Shown in pieces: positions 1 to 10,995 of a stretch of DNA of 64,000 nt. The notes under the pieces were generated by a model that made no database searches, was not told where the DNA came from, and was given only the letters and a program-made list of their open reading frames with translations. The stretch comes from Bactericera cockerelli (Eukaryota; Arthropoda; Insecta; Hemiptera; Triozidae), in assembly GCA_024516035.1 (NCBI GenBank), contig CM044958.1:3217566-3281565 (forward strand), written 5' to 3'. Every line of letters starts with the position of its first letter. Within the stretch, counting starts at the first letter, position 1. The translations under genes and the position numbers were made by a program.

Positions 1-130
1 GTAGGAAATCCGTTTATGATATGCACAGGAAGAACGGCAATGTATTCTATTTTTCTGGGAGAGATTTTAAATAACAGGTTTTTTAGCTAGAAGATTGCCC
101 ATTGACTGAAAAAAACCAATATGTTTTTTT

Positions 131-351
131 AAGATATTATATCACAACTACTCAAAGTCTACGCTATTAAATCTACGCTGAGACCGAGACTTGAACCACC
201 GACCTCCAGGTTACAAGTGCGCCGCCTTATCGATCAAGCTACTGAGGTCGGTTAAGGTTTTGACTAGATAGATTAATGTGTAAATGTTATATAGAAATCC
301 TCCATAGCCACAGGATTCATCCTCTCAAAGGTTTCTCTATTACACATAAAA
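131..351 (-). repeat. SINE family A, extended copy
   Basis: Read on the minus strand, this has a tRNA-like head whose box B core reads GGTTCAAGTCT, then a tail ending in a gtgatatcac-like palindrome. About 100 bp 5' of the head (about 250-351) is also shared with the copy at 21543-21795, so the repeat is longer than head plus tail. The copy is diverged. Confidence 0.6.
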
Positions 352-504
352 TGGTTTACCAATACCTAGATATACTTTTTAAATATTAATATACTTATTA
401 ATAACTTATGGGCGATTCGAGACACAAGAACGGCAGTATCATATATCTGTGACATGGACATGACATGACAGATAATTATGGGAACTTTTTAACAAACAAA
501 CAAA

Positions 505-640
505 TAATCAAGCCACCTCAGTAGCTTGATTGAGAAGGCGGCGTACTTGTAACCTGGAGGTCGATGGTTCGAGTCCCGGTTTCAGCTTAGATTTAGTAAA
601 GAGAGTTTGAGTAGTTGTGATATCACAGAAGTGATTAACA
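505..640 (+). repeat. SINE family A
   Basis: The tRNA-like head reads tagcttgattgagaaggcgg and carries the box B core GGTTCGAGTCC. The tail runs into gtgatatcac. It faces the copy at 131-351, so the two form a diverged inverted pair about 150 bp apart. Confidence 0.6.
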
Positions 641-1194
641 TAAATATGCAAGAAATCTAAATCCTCGTGGCTGTTCGAAAATTCCTGGAGATATACAGAC
701 CAATTAAACCAAATAATTAAACCAATAAAAGCTCGCCAATTTAAAACTGGTCTTTCTTATTCTGGCCTTCCTCAGTGTGTTTAACATAACCTCCTCTCTC
801 CACATTTACCCCACAAAAAAAAAAAAAATCTTCTCCCAACTTACGAAAACCCCAAATAAACATTAGAAAGTTACATTTTTCCTTCTTATTTTTTATCCCC
901 AAAAGGAAAAAAAAGTGTGCAACTTCTGAATTATCTTATGTTTTGTTTGGGCCGGAGGCACTTCTTAATAACTTTCAGCTTTGAACCTAACGAGAAAGCA
1001 GCAATCTCTCAAGAAAGAAAATCATCTCTCACTCACGCGAAAAACAAAGAAGTTTTTCGTTATTTTTTTTCTCCATCCTGAGTTCATATCATTATAATTC
1101 ACCCTCTTCTTCGACAGCTTCTGATGGTGTGTCTTAGGGAGGGCTTTAGCTTTATGTTTTGCTTTTTTTGGTTCAAAATGTAAAGATAATGTTG
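641..1194. other. Unassigned A/T-rich stretch
   Basis: No open coding frame or recognisable repeat body is seen here. It holds an A13 run near 817 and a phrase near 685 (cctggagatat) that also occurs beside the family A copy near 21785. Confidence 0.5.
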
Positions 1195-1260
1195 AGTTCA
1201 GGTCACGCTCGAGAGTACTCGCTTTCCTTGCGGAAGGTCCCGAGTTTGAACCCCAGATAA

Positions 1261-1455
1261 GGGTTGGGTGGAAGAGATTGCCATAGGCAAAAACCCCGCC
1301 TTTTAGTAAGGACATATGTTTATATATGTTTTCTATTCTTTTTAATTTTTTATTGTATATATTGTTCTATTTTTTTTTCATTTTTAAAATAATTATTTGT
1401 ATGTACATAATGGCCAGTATATCTAATAAAGCGTTGTATAATAATACCTAATAAT
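1261..1455 (+). mobile_element. Unit H short element inserted in SINE G
   Basis: Starts at the sharp family boundary gggttgggtggaagag, carries the inner hairpin ttgccataggcaa, and ends with aataaa followed by an ATA-type trinucleotide tail. The family recurs at least ten times in the window with this 5' boundary. Confidence 0.7.
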
Positions 1456-1630
1456 CAAACAATATATTTGTATTCAAAATTTGGTAACAGTTGTTTGTAA
1501 GGGATACCTTCCGGTAAACTCGTGTTGACCTATAAAAATCAGAAGTATTGTGTCATTTGTCGCCCATGAGAATGGAGGCAAACTACTACAGACTACACAG
1601 ACCACAAACGTCTACAGTTAGACCTTTACA

Positions 1631-1878
1631 TCTCTATATATAAATGTCAAAGACACTCACTGACCACTGACCACTGACCACTGACTGATCATCGCTCTAC
1701 AGCCCAAACCGTAAGTCCTAGGAAGCTGAAATTTGGTAGGTAGCTTTGTCTTATAGTCTAGATGTGCAATAAGACGGGATTTTTCGAAACTCCCACTACA
1801 ACACCTGCCATTGACGAAAAAGGATTTTTTGCTTTCACGGCCATGCCTCGGCCCGCAAAGCGGGCGACAGCCCGCTAG
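1631..1878 (+). mobile_element. Short non-autonomous Helitron-like element
   Basis: The 5' end is TC-rich (tctatatataaatgtcaaag). The 3' end is a GC hairpin at 1851-1865 (gcccgc-aaa-gcgggc), then a spacer and terminal CTAG at 1875-1878, inserted between A and T. This is the classic Helitron layout without terminal inverted repeats. There is no coding capacity. A reverse copy lies at 26132-26369 and a short fragment at about 51775-51793. Confidence 0.7.
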
Positions 1879-1916
1879 TAATATATAACACTAGCTGCTG
1901 TTTTATGGGCTTCGAA

Positions 1917-2050
1917 AAAAATTAACCTCAGATAAAGCAGAAGACTTGTAACCTGAATGTCGGCGTTTCAAGTCCCACACAAGCATGGCACATTCTAGTA
2001 AGGTGATTTAGAGACATGTGAAAACGAAAATGACAAACATAAATATGTGT
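1917..2050 (+). repeat. SINE family A, diverged
   Basis: A weak tRNA-like head (gcagaagacttgtaacctga...gtttcaagtccc) is followed by A-type sequence. It is more diverged than the copy at 505-640. Confidence 0.45.
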
Positions 2051-2156
2051 ACGATAGCCTTTTATTTTGTCAGCTAGAGAATTAATTTGATTAATTCCAA
2101 CAAATAACGTATCATATTACAAATAATGAAAAACAGCTTTTCATTATTATTTTTAC

Positions 2157-2245
2157 CGAACTTGGGATTCGAACCACCGACCTCCAGGTTATAAGTCCGC
2201 CGCCTAATCGATTAAGCTACTAAGTTTGAACTTATTTTTATTTTT
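2157..2245 (-). repeat. SINE family A head
   Basis: Minus-strand tRNA-like head with box B core GGTTCGAATCC. The plus-strand text reads ttgggattcgaaccaccgac, then ccgccgcctaatcgattaag. Confidence 0.6.
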
Positions 2246-2412
2246 CCAGCTATGTAGCTTCATCCTGTTAGAATTTTGGAGTATTTCTATTCTTTCTAAT
2301 CTTCTTATTTAATGTTAATTTTCACGAAGTGGTCGAACAAATTCTAAAAATGAAGTCATCCGTTTTTTCCAGCTAAATGTCATTTCGTGCTAATATAATA
2401 TCAAAATATCTC

Positions 2413-3416
2413 TTAACCCGTGAGTACACGCACATAGGGAAAAATTCTCACACGCTCGGCAAAAACGCTAGAACTTGATCGATATTGGTCCTAACCTGTA
2501 GGGACCTGGAGTAGCTGTTGATAATATGTTTATCTAGATGTATCCACAGTCCCTTGAGCTATTTTCAATTTCTGTTGCCCGTGACGTGGCGAAAAGTTCA
2601 GATCCGTCTGAAATGTGAGATTTTTTTTCATCGCGCGTGTACTGACGTAACTTTTTTTTGTTCGAGTTTTTTTTTCTGTTACTAACTATTTAGTTTAATT
2701 TAATTAATTATTTATAATAATTAGTTCTAATAATTAATTAATATAATAATAACAATTGTTTTATATAAAGAAATATATTTTTTTAAAGAAAATTAGTGTG
2801 TTTATCTACCAAATTCGTGATTGTTCACTATTGTTATAATAATTATTATAATGATTTTTAACTAACAAAATATAAACTTTTAACTAACATTAATTAAATT
2901 TCTTTGTAATAATATTAGGTAGTTAGGTACCTTCCTACACTTTTTTTGCTAGATACTGAAATAATTAGTATTCTTTGTAATCTTTCTCCACCTACTATAA
3001 TGGGTACCTACCTACCTACTTACCTCCTGGTATAATCTAAGTACATTTATTTTTTTATCGTTTCTGTTTTTAGCTTTTAGAAGTACCTAAACAAATATAA
3101 TTACATAATATTCTTGATTATAAGATATACTGTGAATTGCCCTACAAACTTATGTCACTATGGCTTACGATGAACAAATTTTGGAAAAAAAAAAAAAAAA
3201 AATTCAAATCAGGGGTTCGAACTGCAACCATTTGGAAAAAAAATTGCTAAAATTACTTTAAATATCTTTTAAATACATAAGTCAACTTAATGTATCTTAA
3301 AAATATTATATAACTCTTCAAGCAGAACGAAATACAATGCAAAACCAGGTGTGAGAATTTTTTTCATCGCGCGTGTATTGACGTTCGGATTTTTAGCGCG
3401 TGTACTCACAGGTTAA
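2413..3416. mobile_element. piggyBac-like non-autonomous element, 996 bp
   Basis: TTAA target duplications sit at 2413-2416 and 3413-3416. The terminal repeats read CCCGTGAGTACACGC on the left and CCTGTGAGTACACGC when the right end is inverted. A subterminal motif (catcgcgcgtgta) occurs near 2628 and again near 3365. TTAA flanks plus a CC-start terminus are typical of piggyBac-superfamily elements. The very A/T-rich interior has no transposase frame, so it would depend on an enzyme supplied in trans. Confidence 0.75.
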
Positions 3417-4889
3417 ACTTCCTGTTTTGAAACCTCACGCTGATTCCTGGAAGTCTGAGAGCCTGTTCCCAGGAATTCTCACTTTGCCTTCTATTGTGGG
3501 AGACTTATGCCTTTGTTCCGTGTTACCCACGCCTTCCATATTTCTTCTTCACTCACAATATATCTTTTAGTCGTATTACAGGGACCATCAAAGAAGATAG
3601 AACTTTAGAAATTGTATAGAATCCAACGGGATAGGGAGGAACTTTATGTTCAGGGTTTTATTGAGTTTGCATCAAGGTAAAACAAGTTGTACATACAAAG
3701 GTAGTCTGCTTGTAGCCCTTAAGATCGGAAAAAAGAAAGAAAAAACGAGAAAAACACGTTGAAGTTCTGTTGAAAATCGAAGCCAGAACTTTTGCTTCCA
3801 ATTTCATAATTCTTATGATACATATTAACCAACGATTATGTTACTTGTTACTTCTAAACGTAAATGTGTATATGAAAATACCAAGATGGCTCTTGTAAGA
3901 ATCTCTTTTTCTGGATTCATAGTAAGCATTTGATGCTTTACATCGTAAGCAATACAAGTATGCTATGCATGTCTTTTATGTGATTTACAATGTATATGTA
4001 GCTCTATGTGAATATTGTGTAATGTACTGTATGATACTGTCCTATGTACGCTGTGTGTATCTGTATACGTATACGAGTGCTGTCTTGTTGTATATGGATA
4101 TCGAAGAGCATCATGTTCAATTATCGGAAGTGCTTTTCTCCATAATACTCCCTGCTCCACTCCGCCTTGAATCCTTCGCCCTGTATCCCCCTCCCCTATC
4201 GAGCATCCCACCCTCTCCGACCCCCTTTCATTCACCTTTCATCCCCCATCGAAAACACAAAAGCAGGTACAAATATCTTCTTCAATTGATGCGAGGTTAA
4301 ACTCTCTGATTCTTACCTATTCTCTCCCTCTTGCGGAAACGAGGGAAAAAACAGGGGAGAGACGCGAGGGGAAATACCCCAGAAAGTCAACTTTAACATG
4401 AATTAAACTTTTGCTTCTTATTTTGTTCCCGACAAAAGAACTTGAGAGCAACTTTTTGCCCGATGTTCAATGGCCGTATGGAGTGCAATCTCCTTATTTC
4501 TGTTCCTTGAGCAATGCCAGTTTGTGCGGGTCGATTGAGCAGACAAACGAATTTGTCCTTTTCTTCAAAGTAGAGGAGGTTTGGCTGGAGGATGTTTGCC
4601 TTTTCACACGGAGGGCGCAGGGCATGAGGAGGAAAAGGAGGTTGAAGATGTTCTGATACTTTCGTTCCTAGAGAAATACAATGTATTAGATCTGTCTGAA
4701 AGTGTGTAAAGAGGAAACATCACATTATATTCCTCAATTCAGTAGTCCTCGTACCTTTTCCATCTTCTGCTACGATTCCTACCAATTAGAAGGCCAAATT
4801 CCCATTCTAATTAATAGTCATATCTGGAATTCTGGACGTTAAAACCAAAATAGAATCACGAAACATGGCAGGAGCCTTGACATCTTTTT
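3417..4889. other. Unassigned region
   Basis: No recognised repeat or gene. A frame open at 4411-4656 (81 codons, no ATG at its start, basic C-terminus) and overlapping frames at 3963-4300 are too short and unremarkable to call coding. Confidence 0.4.
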
Positions 4890-5084
4890 GCCAGCGTTGA
4901 TGGCTCGTTGAATGCATCGGTTCTCGTGGATCACCGAAGCTAAGCGACGTTCAGCAAGGTGAAGATTTCGTGATGCTGACATTCCAGCGCAAACCGGTCT
5001 GGGTGAGTTTAATGTGGGTACCCTCGTCGTGATATGCCTATGCAGTTGAAAGCGACGTTAAACACAAATTAAAAAAAAAAAAAA
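4890..5084 (+). repeat. SINE family E (5S rRNA-derived), short diverged copy
   Basis: The head resembles 5S rRNA: gccagcgttgatggctcgtt, then the internal-promoter-like segment gaagctaagcgacgttcagc. A shortened body ends agcgacgttaaac and a poly(A) of about 13. Compared with 63217-63478, the body lacks roughly 60 bp. Confidence 0.7.
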
Positions 5085-5850
5085 TTGTTCTTTTCTCTAC
5101 TATTTTAATTGCATTATTGCCTTTGACAAATTGCCATTATCTTCCCAACCCTTATATTCATGTAATCTATGTAGGTATAGTCGTATACATACATTCATAC
5201 ATATATGTTTACATTAATTTTCATCTCTTCCTTCCCTCACAATTTCCTCCGCTTGTCTATTCATTATTTCCATTGTCTTTTCCATTTAGTTCTACTCTAT
5301 TCTTTTTCGAAAACTTTTTTTTATCCAAGAAGAAAAAAGAAAAAAAGGAGACCCACCCACCTTCACAAGAAGCAGGGGGGGGGGGGGGGGGGGAGAATTA
5401 GGACAGACTTTGTTCTACGTTTCTTAGCCAACTCTCTCTAGTTCTTTTTTCAAACTCATTTAAACTTTTTAAATTAAAATTTCAAATGTAATATTACACT
5501 TATTTATATTCGCACTAAATACTATGACACTTGCACCTGACAATTTTTCTCGCTCTTCTGTTGCTAACGGTTCTCTGTTCTCCTCTTCCCTCCTCCTTCT
5601 CCTTTTCTTCCTCCTGCATTGTTTCTCCTCTTCCTCCTCCTCTATTATTTCTCCTCCACCTTCATTCTTTCTCCTCTTCCTTCATTATTTCTCCTCCACC
5701 TCCATTATTTCTCCTCCTGATGTGCGTGGTGCGTGGAAGTCCGGGGTCCACTCATCCCTCCTGAGGAAAAATGAGTAGCTATTTGTATGGAAAGCGATTA
5801 TCTCTCATTCTTCAACTCTTTATCCCTATACAACTCTCTTTTTACTGTCT
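5085..5850. other. CT-rich tract, G-run and SINE D scrap
   Basis: A G-run of about 17 lies at 5377-5393, a CTC/TTC-rich tract at about 5575-5715, and a family D fragment (ggggtccactcat...gaggaaaaatgagtagct) at about 5735-5785. The open frames across the CT tract are compositional. Confidence 0.5.
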
Positions 5851-6922
5851 TTAACCCTTTCACTGTACATCCATGAATTAGTTGGAAAAAAAATATGAAC
5901 CATGTTTTTTTGAGTTTGTTGGAGTCCATAGATGATGTTACCAAAAATTTTTTTTCTTATAAGTGGTTCCAACCCCAAGATATGAGATGTCCCTGAGAAG
6001 GGACAAATGCAGTGCAGAGAAAAAAAAATGAAATTTATAAGTTCTCAGGAAAAACTTATAATTACACACAACACTTGGTTTATAAAACAAATAAACATCG
6101 AAATAATTTGAAGATAGAAAAAACTTGGCTTTTTTGTTTTTACTTAATTTTTTTAACTAAAAAAATAGAAAATATGTGTGTGTTTGTGTGTGGGGGGGGT
6201 GGGTGTGTGTGTGTGGGGGGGGGTGTGTGTGGGGGGGGGGTGTGTGTGTGGGGGGTGTGTGTGTGGAGGGGCGTGTATGTGTGGGGGGGGTGTGTTTTTG
6301 TGTGTGTGTGGAGGTTGTGTGTGTGTGTGTGTGTGGGGGTGTGTGGGTGTGGGTTTGTGTGGATGTGTGTGGATGAGGTATGGAAAGAAAGGATTCATGG
6401 AACAAATGCCGACCCAAATACAATAAATATGTACTCTTTACTGTTTCCTTGAATTTACTACCCTAAGTACAGCTATTTAGTACAAAAAATAAATAAACTC
6501 ATCTGTACCAGAAAAATCCTCCCAGTGTATTAGTCCCTGCTGAGGGACACCCAACTTTACAGTCAATTTACGGACTTGTAATTTTTTTCCAATAAAAAAT
6601 GAATGTAAATTCGTGAAATATAACTCTTTTACTTACCCAAATGAACTTTTAAAGCCAGCCTTTGCACTATTTTCGACCTCAAATTAAACTTTCAAAACAG
6701 TCAATTTTTCTAAATTTTCAAATCTTCAAAACTGAAAAATCTTTTGTTTACAAACAGAAGTTCAAACTATCGACTAAACAGTTTTTTACTGAAAAAATCG
6801 ATAGATAAGAGAACAAAGAAACAATTCCAAAAAGTACCGAAACAAAATCATAGAATGCAGCACTAGTATCGGCAAAACCAATTGATGTCCCTGAGCAAGG
6901 ACAAATTCAGTGAAAGGGTTAA
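5851..6922. mobile_element. piggyBac-like non-autonomous element, 1064 bp
   Basis: TTAA at 5851-5854 and 6919-6922 flank terminal repeats CCCTTTCACTG at the left and CAGTGAAAGGG at the right. Subterminal copies of a gatgtccctgag...ggacaaat motif lie near 5985 and 6885. The TIR sequence differs from the element at 2413-3416. There is no transposase. A TG/G microsatellite expanded inside it. Confidence 0.7.
6175..6375 (+). repeat. (TG)n/(G)n microsatellite
   Basis: About 200 bp of tgtgtg blocks alternating with G runs of 5-9, wholly inside the TTAA element. The G runs could form quadruplexes on this strand. All open frames here are artefacts. Confidence 0.9.
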
Positions 6923-7439
6923 CAATTAAACTCGTCTCTATTTTACTCAGTCCTTTGGTTCCTTTGTCTCTCAAAGGTCGAATTATGAAACAAGATTAAA
7001 TTTAATCTAAGCGGACTTGATCCCTTAACTCAGGCTATAGTGGGCTGTGATTGGTTGAAAATTCGACTTAGGGGCGGTGTCACACTTCGCTCAACTTTAG
7101 AGCTGTTTCCTAATATGGCCCTCAGAAGCGATAGAGAGAGAGGGTCGGACTTTTTTTTTCTGCTTTGATGCAAAATTTCTACTTTTTCCTTTTCTCATTT
7201 ACTTTTACTTCCGATAAATTTCGAAAATTAGAAATTAGGAAGTACTTGTTTTTTGTAAAAAAAAAAATTAATGTTTCTTTGCTCTGATTTCAATGGTTTT
7301 ATATTTATACGGCGGTAGTAGATTAGAGAGGTCCATAGAGAAAGGAAGAGAGAAAAAAATTAGGAATGATGCGACGGGAACTTTGCTCCAAACAAAAGGA
7401 AAAAAAAATAGTATACAAAGTAACCACTAATCAGTCTAA
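6923..7439. other. Unassigned stretch
   Basis: No repeat family or coding frame recognised. Mixed composition, turning purine-rich towards the following microsatellite. Confidence 0.4.
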
Positions 7440-8036
7440 TCCGATAGAGAAATATACAGAGAGGGTGAGAGTTAGATAGATTAGAAAGAAAAAAAGAGTG
7501 TGTGTGTAAGAGAGGAAGAGAGAGAGATTAGAAAGAGAAAATTAGTGTGTGTGTAAGAGAGGGAGAGAGAGAGGAAGAGAGAGCGAGAGAGATTAGAAAG
7601 AGAAAAAGAGTGTGTGTGTAAGAGAGAGAGAGAGCGAGAGAGATTAGAAAGAGAAAAAGAGTGTGTGTGTAAGAGAGAGAGAGAGCGAGAGAGATTAGAA
7701 AAAAGAGTGTGTGTGTAAGGGAGGGAGAGAGAGAAAGAGAGAGCGAGAGAGATTAGAAAGAGAAAAAGAGTGTGTGTGTAAGAGAGAGAGAGAGAGCGAG
7801 AGAGATTAGAAAAAAGAGTGTGTGTGTAAGGGAGGGAGAGAGAGGAGAGAGATTAGAAAAAATGAGTGTGTGTGTAAGAGAGGGAGAGAGATGAGTTTTT
7901 TTGTGTCACAGGTTTACGTGTGTGTAAGAGAGAGAGAGAGATAGATGTAGAGAGAGAGAGATGAGTTTTTTTGTGTAAACCTGACCTGTGTATAAGAGAG
8001 GGAGAGAGAGGAAAAGAGAGAGAGAGAGAAGACAGG
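7440..8036 (+). repeat. GA-rich minisatellite, about 51-bp unit
   Basis: Tandem units of the form gattagaaagagaaaaagag, gtgtgtgtaa, then a GA run with gcgagaga. There are roughly eight irregular copies with GA-length variation. Confidence 0.8.
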
Positions 8037-8154
8037 TAAGGATCCACAACCCCAGGGGCCTAGTTAATTAATAAAGTTTTATTAAACATAAATATTGACA
8101 AAGCTGGGGTTCCCGTAATTAAATTTTTATTCATATTAGAAAATTAGAACCCCC

Positions 8155-8350
8155 GTTTTTTCGGGGTAGCTCTAATCCGCAACCCGACCCGTCTTCCCGG
8201 TAATCCAGGCAGACGAGAGAGTAAAGCCCTGGCTCTGCGGCGGAGGGTTGGGGGTTCAATCCCTTTTCCTGCTCATAAATTCTGCGAGCATATCATAAAA
8301 GTGAGAGTGTATTGTACCCTCAAGAATATACAATATACAACTAATACATA
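8155..8350 (+). repeat. tRNA-like SINE fragment, unique type
   Basis: A tRNA-like string (cggggtagctcta..., box-B-like gggttcaatccc at about 8250) is followed by an A/T-rich tail. No second copy was found in the window. Confidence 0.35.
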
Positions 8351-8499
8351 TAACAGATTGTTTTTTTTTTTTTTTTTGAAAAATAACAATAACATACCTA
8401 GGGCAAGATAGATGGAAAAAGAGGAAGAGGTAGAGGAAAATTAGGTATGATAGGGGATTTTAAAAGAGGAAGAACATATCAAGAGATAAAAGAGGATCT

Positions 8500-9160
8500 T
8501 TCTCCCTTTCTGTCCACTTTTCCCCGTTATTTCTCCGTGTTTCCTCTTTCAGTCTTTCTCCTGTTTTCTCTACCTCTGATGTGTTACTCTTATTCACTCT
8601 TTCCTCTCCTTTTTCAGTGTCTCATTTCTTCTACTCTTGTTCTCTCCCCCTCCCTCTCTCTTCTCTCCCTCTGTTTCTCCACTCTCTCTCTTCTCTCCTT
8701 CTCTCTCTCTTTCTCCACTCTCTCTCTTCTCTCCTTCTCTCTCTCCTTCTCTATCTCCCTCTCTCCTTCTACCTTTCCTCTCCTCTCTCCTAGTTGTAAC
8801 AATGCGTCGCGCCATATGGTGAACTTATGACGGGTTTTATTTATTAGGTCGAATCATAAATCCTCAACTTTATATGTATGTGTTCGGCTGAGAACAAGAT
8901 AATAGCCAAGTTTGTTAATTTATTTCCACCTCCACTTTTTCTCTCCCTCTCTCTACCTCCCTCCCTCTCTCTACCTCTCTCACTACCTCTCTCTTTCTCT
9001 CTCTCTCCCTCTCTCCTTCACTTTTCTCTTCCTATATTATTTCTCTCTTTTATTATCCTTTCAACTTTTTCCCTCCCTCCTTGTACTTTTTCTATCTTTC
9101 TCTGTCTACGACCCATTTCTCTCTCCCTGTTTTTACTATACATAACTCCTACCTTCCTCT
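8500..9160 (+). repeat. CT-rich microsatellite tracts
   Basis: Two CT/CTT blocks, about 8500-8795 and 8935-9160, separated by about 140 bp of ordinary sequence. Open frames (SLSL-type on one strand, ERER-type on the other) are compositional. Confidence 0.85.
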
Positions 9161-10034
9161 TCGTTTTCCCTCCTACAGTTTCCGGCTAGGTGGAAGAGAA
9201 AGCCACAGGCTTCAACCTTGCTCCTTGGTTCACTACATACTCGTATTCTATAAATAAAATTTAGAAAAAAACTCAAGACACACAAGGCTAGGCCATACAT
9301 TCAAAACCAAGAGAAGTCACACGAACATTGCTCAGCATTGCCCCATCAGGCGAATTTAGGATCTTGGGAAGATCGTTAGCGATGCAGGTGTTAACATTTT
9401 CATCTGCACAGAGACTATAGAGAGATATGTGGTTGACGCATTCAATGTTATTATTGAATAAGCTTATGTATGTATTTTTAAGTTTTTTTTTTTAATATCT
9501 AGTATTAAATATTAAAATGGAGTAATTTGAACTAACCAACAAAAAAATTCTGAAAATTCTGCAAATTTTGAAACTGGAAATTTGTGTGGTGCGAAGTAAA
9601 CTTTAGCGTTTATTATGTTCTTAATAAATCCAGTTCCAAATGAAACTTAAATATTATAAATAAGCGCAACAAAAACAAAATTAAATTCCAATGTGATAAA
9701 AAAATAAATTAAGTTTATTAAGTTTATTAAGACAACGTCAGCTGTCTTTGGGCACTGTTCTCATATCCTTGTTAAAAAAAATTGTGCCAGAAGCCAGGAT
9801 GTAAGGACAAGAATACAAAGCCTACGATAGCAAGCCTACGATAGCAAGCCCAGGATACAGAGTCAAGGATAAAAGATTCCCCTGGTGAGATGATCCCTAT
9901 TTCCAGGAACTTATCCTGCTTCAAATTTCCTCTCATGACAAACCATTCCAGAAGGAAAATACAGATATCAAAATGAAATATTTGACCTGAGCACACAAAA
10001 AATTTCATCAGTGTTTTTTTTTTCTTCTTTCTGA
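9161..10034. other. Unassigned A/T-rich region
   Basis: No gene or known repeat body. The phrase aggtggaagagaaagccaca near 9187 faintly resembles unit H. A short tandem (cctacgatagcaag) lies near 9830. Confidence 0.4.
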
Positions 10035-10445
10035 GATGATGTTGGCTACTCAAACTCTTTCTTGTTCTCTCTCTCTCGCCTTCTCCCTCTCTCTCTCTCT
10101 CTCTCTCTTTCTCCCTCTCTCTCTCTCCTTCTCCCTCTCTCTCTACCACTCAGGACCCTCCCAATCTCTCTCTCTCTCTGACTACATTTGTGTCTCAATC
10201 TTTCTCCGTGTCTTCTCTTTCTCTATTTCTCCTTCTCGTCTTTCTCTCTCTCTCTTTTCCATCGTCTCCTCTTCTTTCCATCTCTATTCCATCGTCTTCT
10301 ACCTTTTTCTATCTCTCACACATTCCCTCTCTCTCTCTCTCTCCCTATTTGTGACATTTTTTTGTTTCTAAATTTTTTCCATTTCTTTTTTCTTACTCTC
10401 TATCTCTCTCTGTTAGTCCCTCCTCCTCCTCCTCCTCCTCCTCTC
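10035..10445 (+). repeat. CT-rich tract
   Basis: Long (CT)n with interruptions, ending in a (TCC)n run at about 10425-10445. Non-coding by composition. Confidence 0.85.
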
Positions 10446-10584
10446 CTATTTTCTCCATACAGGACTATGAAAGGTGAAAACTCAATAATTATGTATAGAA
10501 GAAGAAAAAAATCAAGTCAGTTAGTCGTGAAATTTGAACTATTTTGTCACAACCCCCAACTAAGATAAAAAAAATAGTTAGTAC

Positions 10585-10690
10585 AAGCGGGACCCCCTTA
10601 AAATACCGGTAAATTGGGGCCGGTAATCCTGCGCTACCACAAAAAAATGAAGCGGCTTTGTGCTCATACTAGTATCACAAAGAAATCATA
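10585..10690 (+). repeat. SINE family D tail fragment
   Basis: Matches the distal D body: taccggtaa..., then aatcctgcgctaccac and tatcacaaagaaatcata. The D tails near 13750 and 31620 have the same order. Confidence 0.5.
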
Positions 10691-10794
10691 CTACTTTATT
10701 ATTATTTTTTAAGTGGAGTTGTTTCACAGCCTTTTTTATATCTGTCCCGTCCCTGTCTCGGTTAGTCCTACCTCCTCCTCCCGTCTGTCTGTCT

Positions 10795-10995
10795 GTCCCG
10801 GTAGCTCAGTGGTAAAGGCGGCACTCTCTGAATCCAAAGATTCCAGAGTTCGTGGGTTCGAAACCCAGCCGGGACTAGACAAGTTATCCTTCCATTCGGA
10901 ATTTTTACCACAATGTCTTGGGCTAACTGCTGGAATAATGGGACTTTAATAGTCCTAATCGGGCAGTATGAAATGCGATATTTTTAGTATTATTT
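10795..10995 (+). repeat. SINE family B, complete
   Basis: The head at 10795-10875 has a perfect 7-bp acceptor-like pairing (gtcccgg with ccgggac), box A tagctcagtgg and box B gggttcgaaaccc. The body contains cttgggctaactgctggaat and ends cgggcagtatg, then an A/T-rich end with ttattatt. The 81-nt head plus long body makes it a SINE rather than a tRNA gene. Confidence 0.8.

Larger units (their letters stand above)
1195..1916 (+). repeat. SINE family G copy split by two insertions
   Basis: Three pieces line up in order with the complete G copy at 32057-32372. They are a tRNA-like head (about 1195-1258, box B gagtttgaacccc), a middle body (about 1460-1625, including gtttgtaagggatacc) and a distal piece (about 1890-1916, resembling the tgtttcatggctacgaaa of the intact copy). 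A unit-H element lies between the first two pieces and a Helitron between the second and third. Short unmatched stretches flank the Helitron, so the exact join is uncertain. Confidence 0.6.

Noticed and set aside
4411..4656. 81-codon frame, possible exon
   Set aside because: Begins at a non-ATG codon, no splice signals or recognisable motif; kept only as a remark in the unassigned region.
10795..10875. Apparent tRNA gene with paired acceptor ends
   Set aside because: The 81-nt length, repeated occurrence with the same downstream body and TTA tail show it is the head of SINE B; the same applies at 18349, 60690 and 61274.
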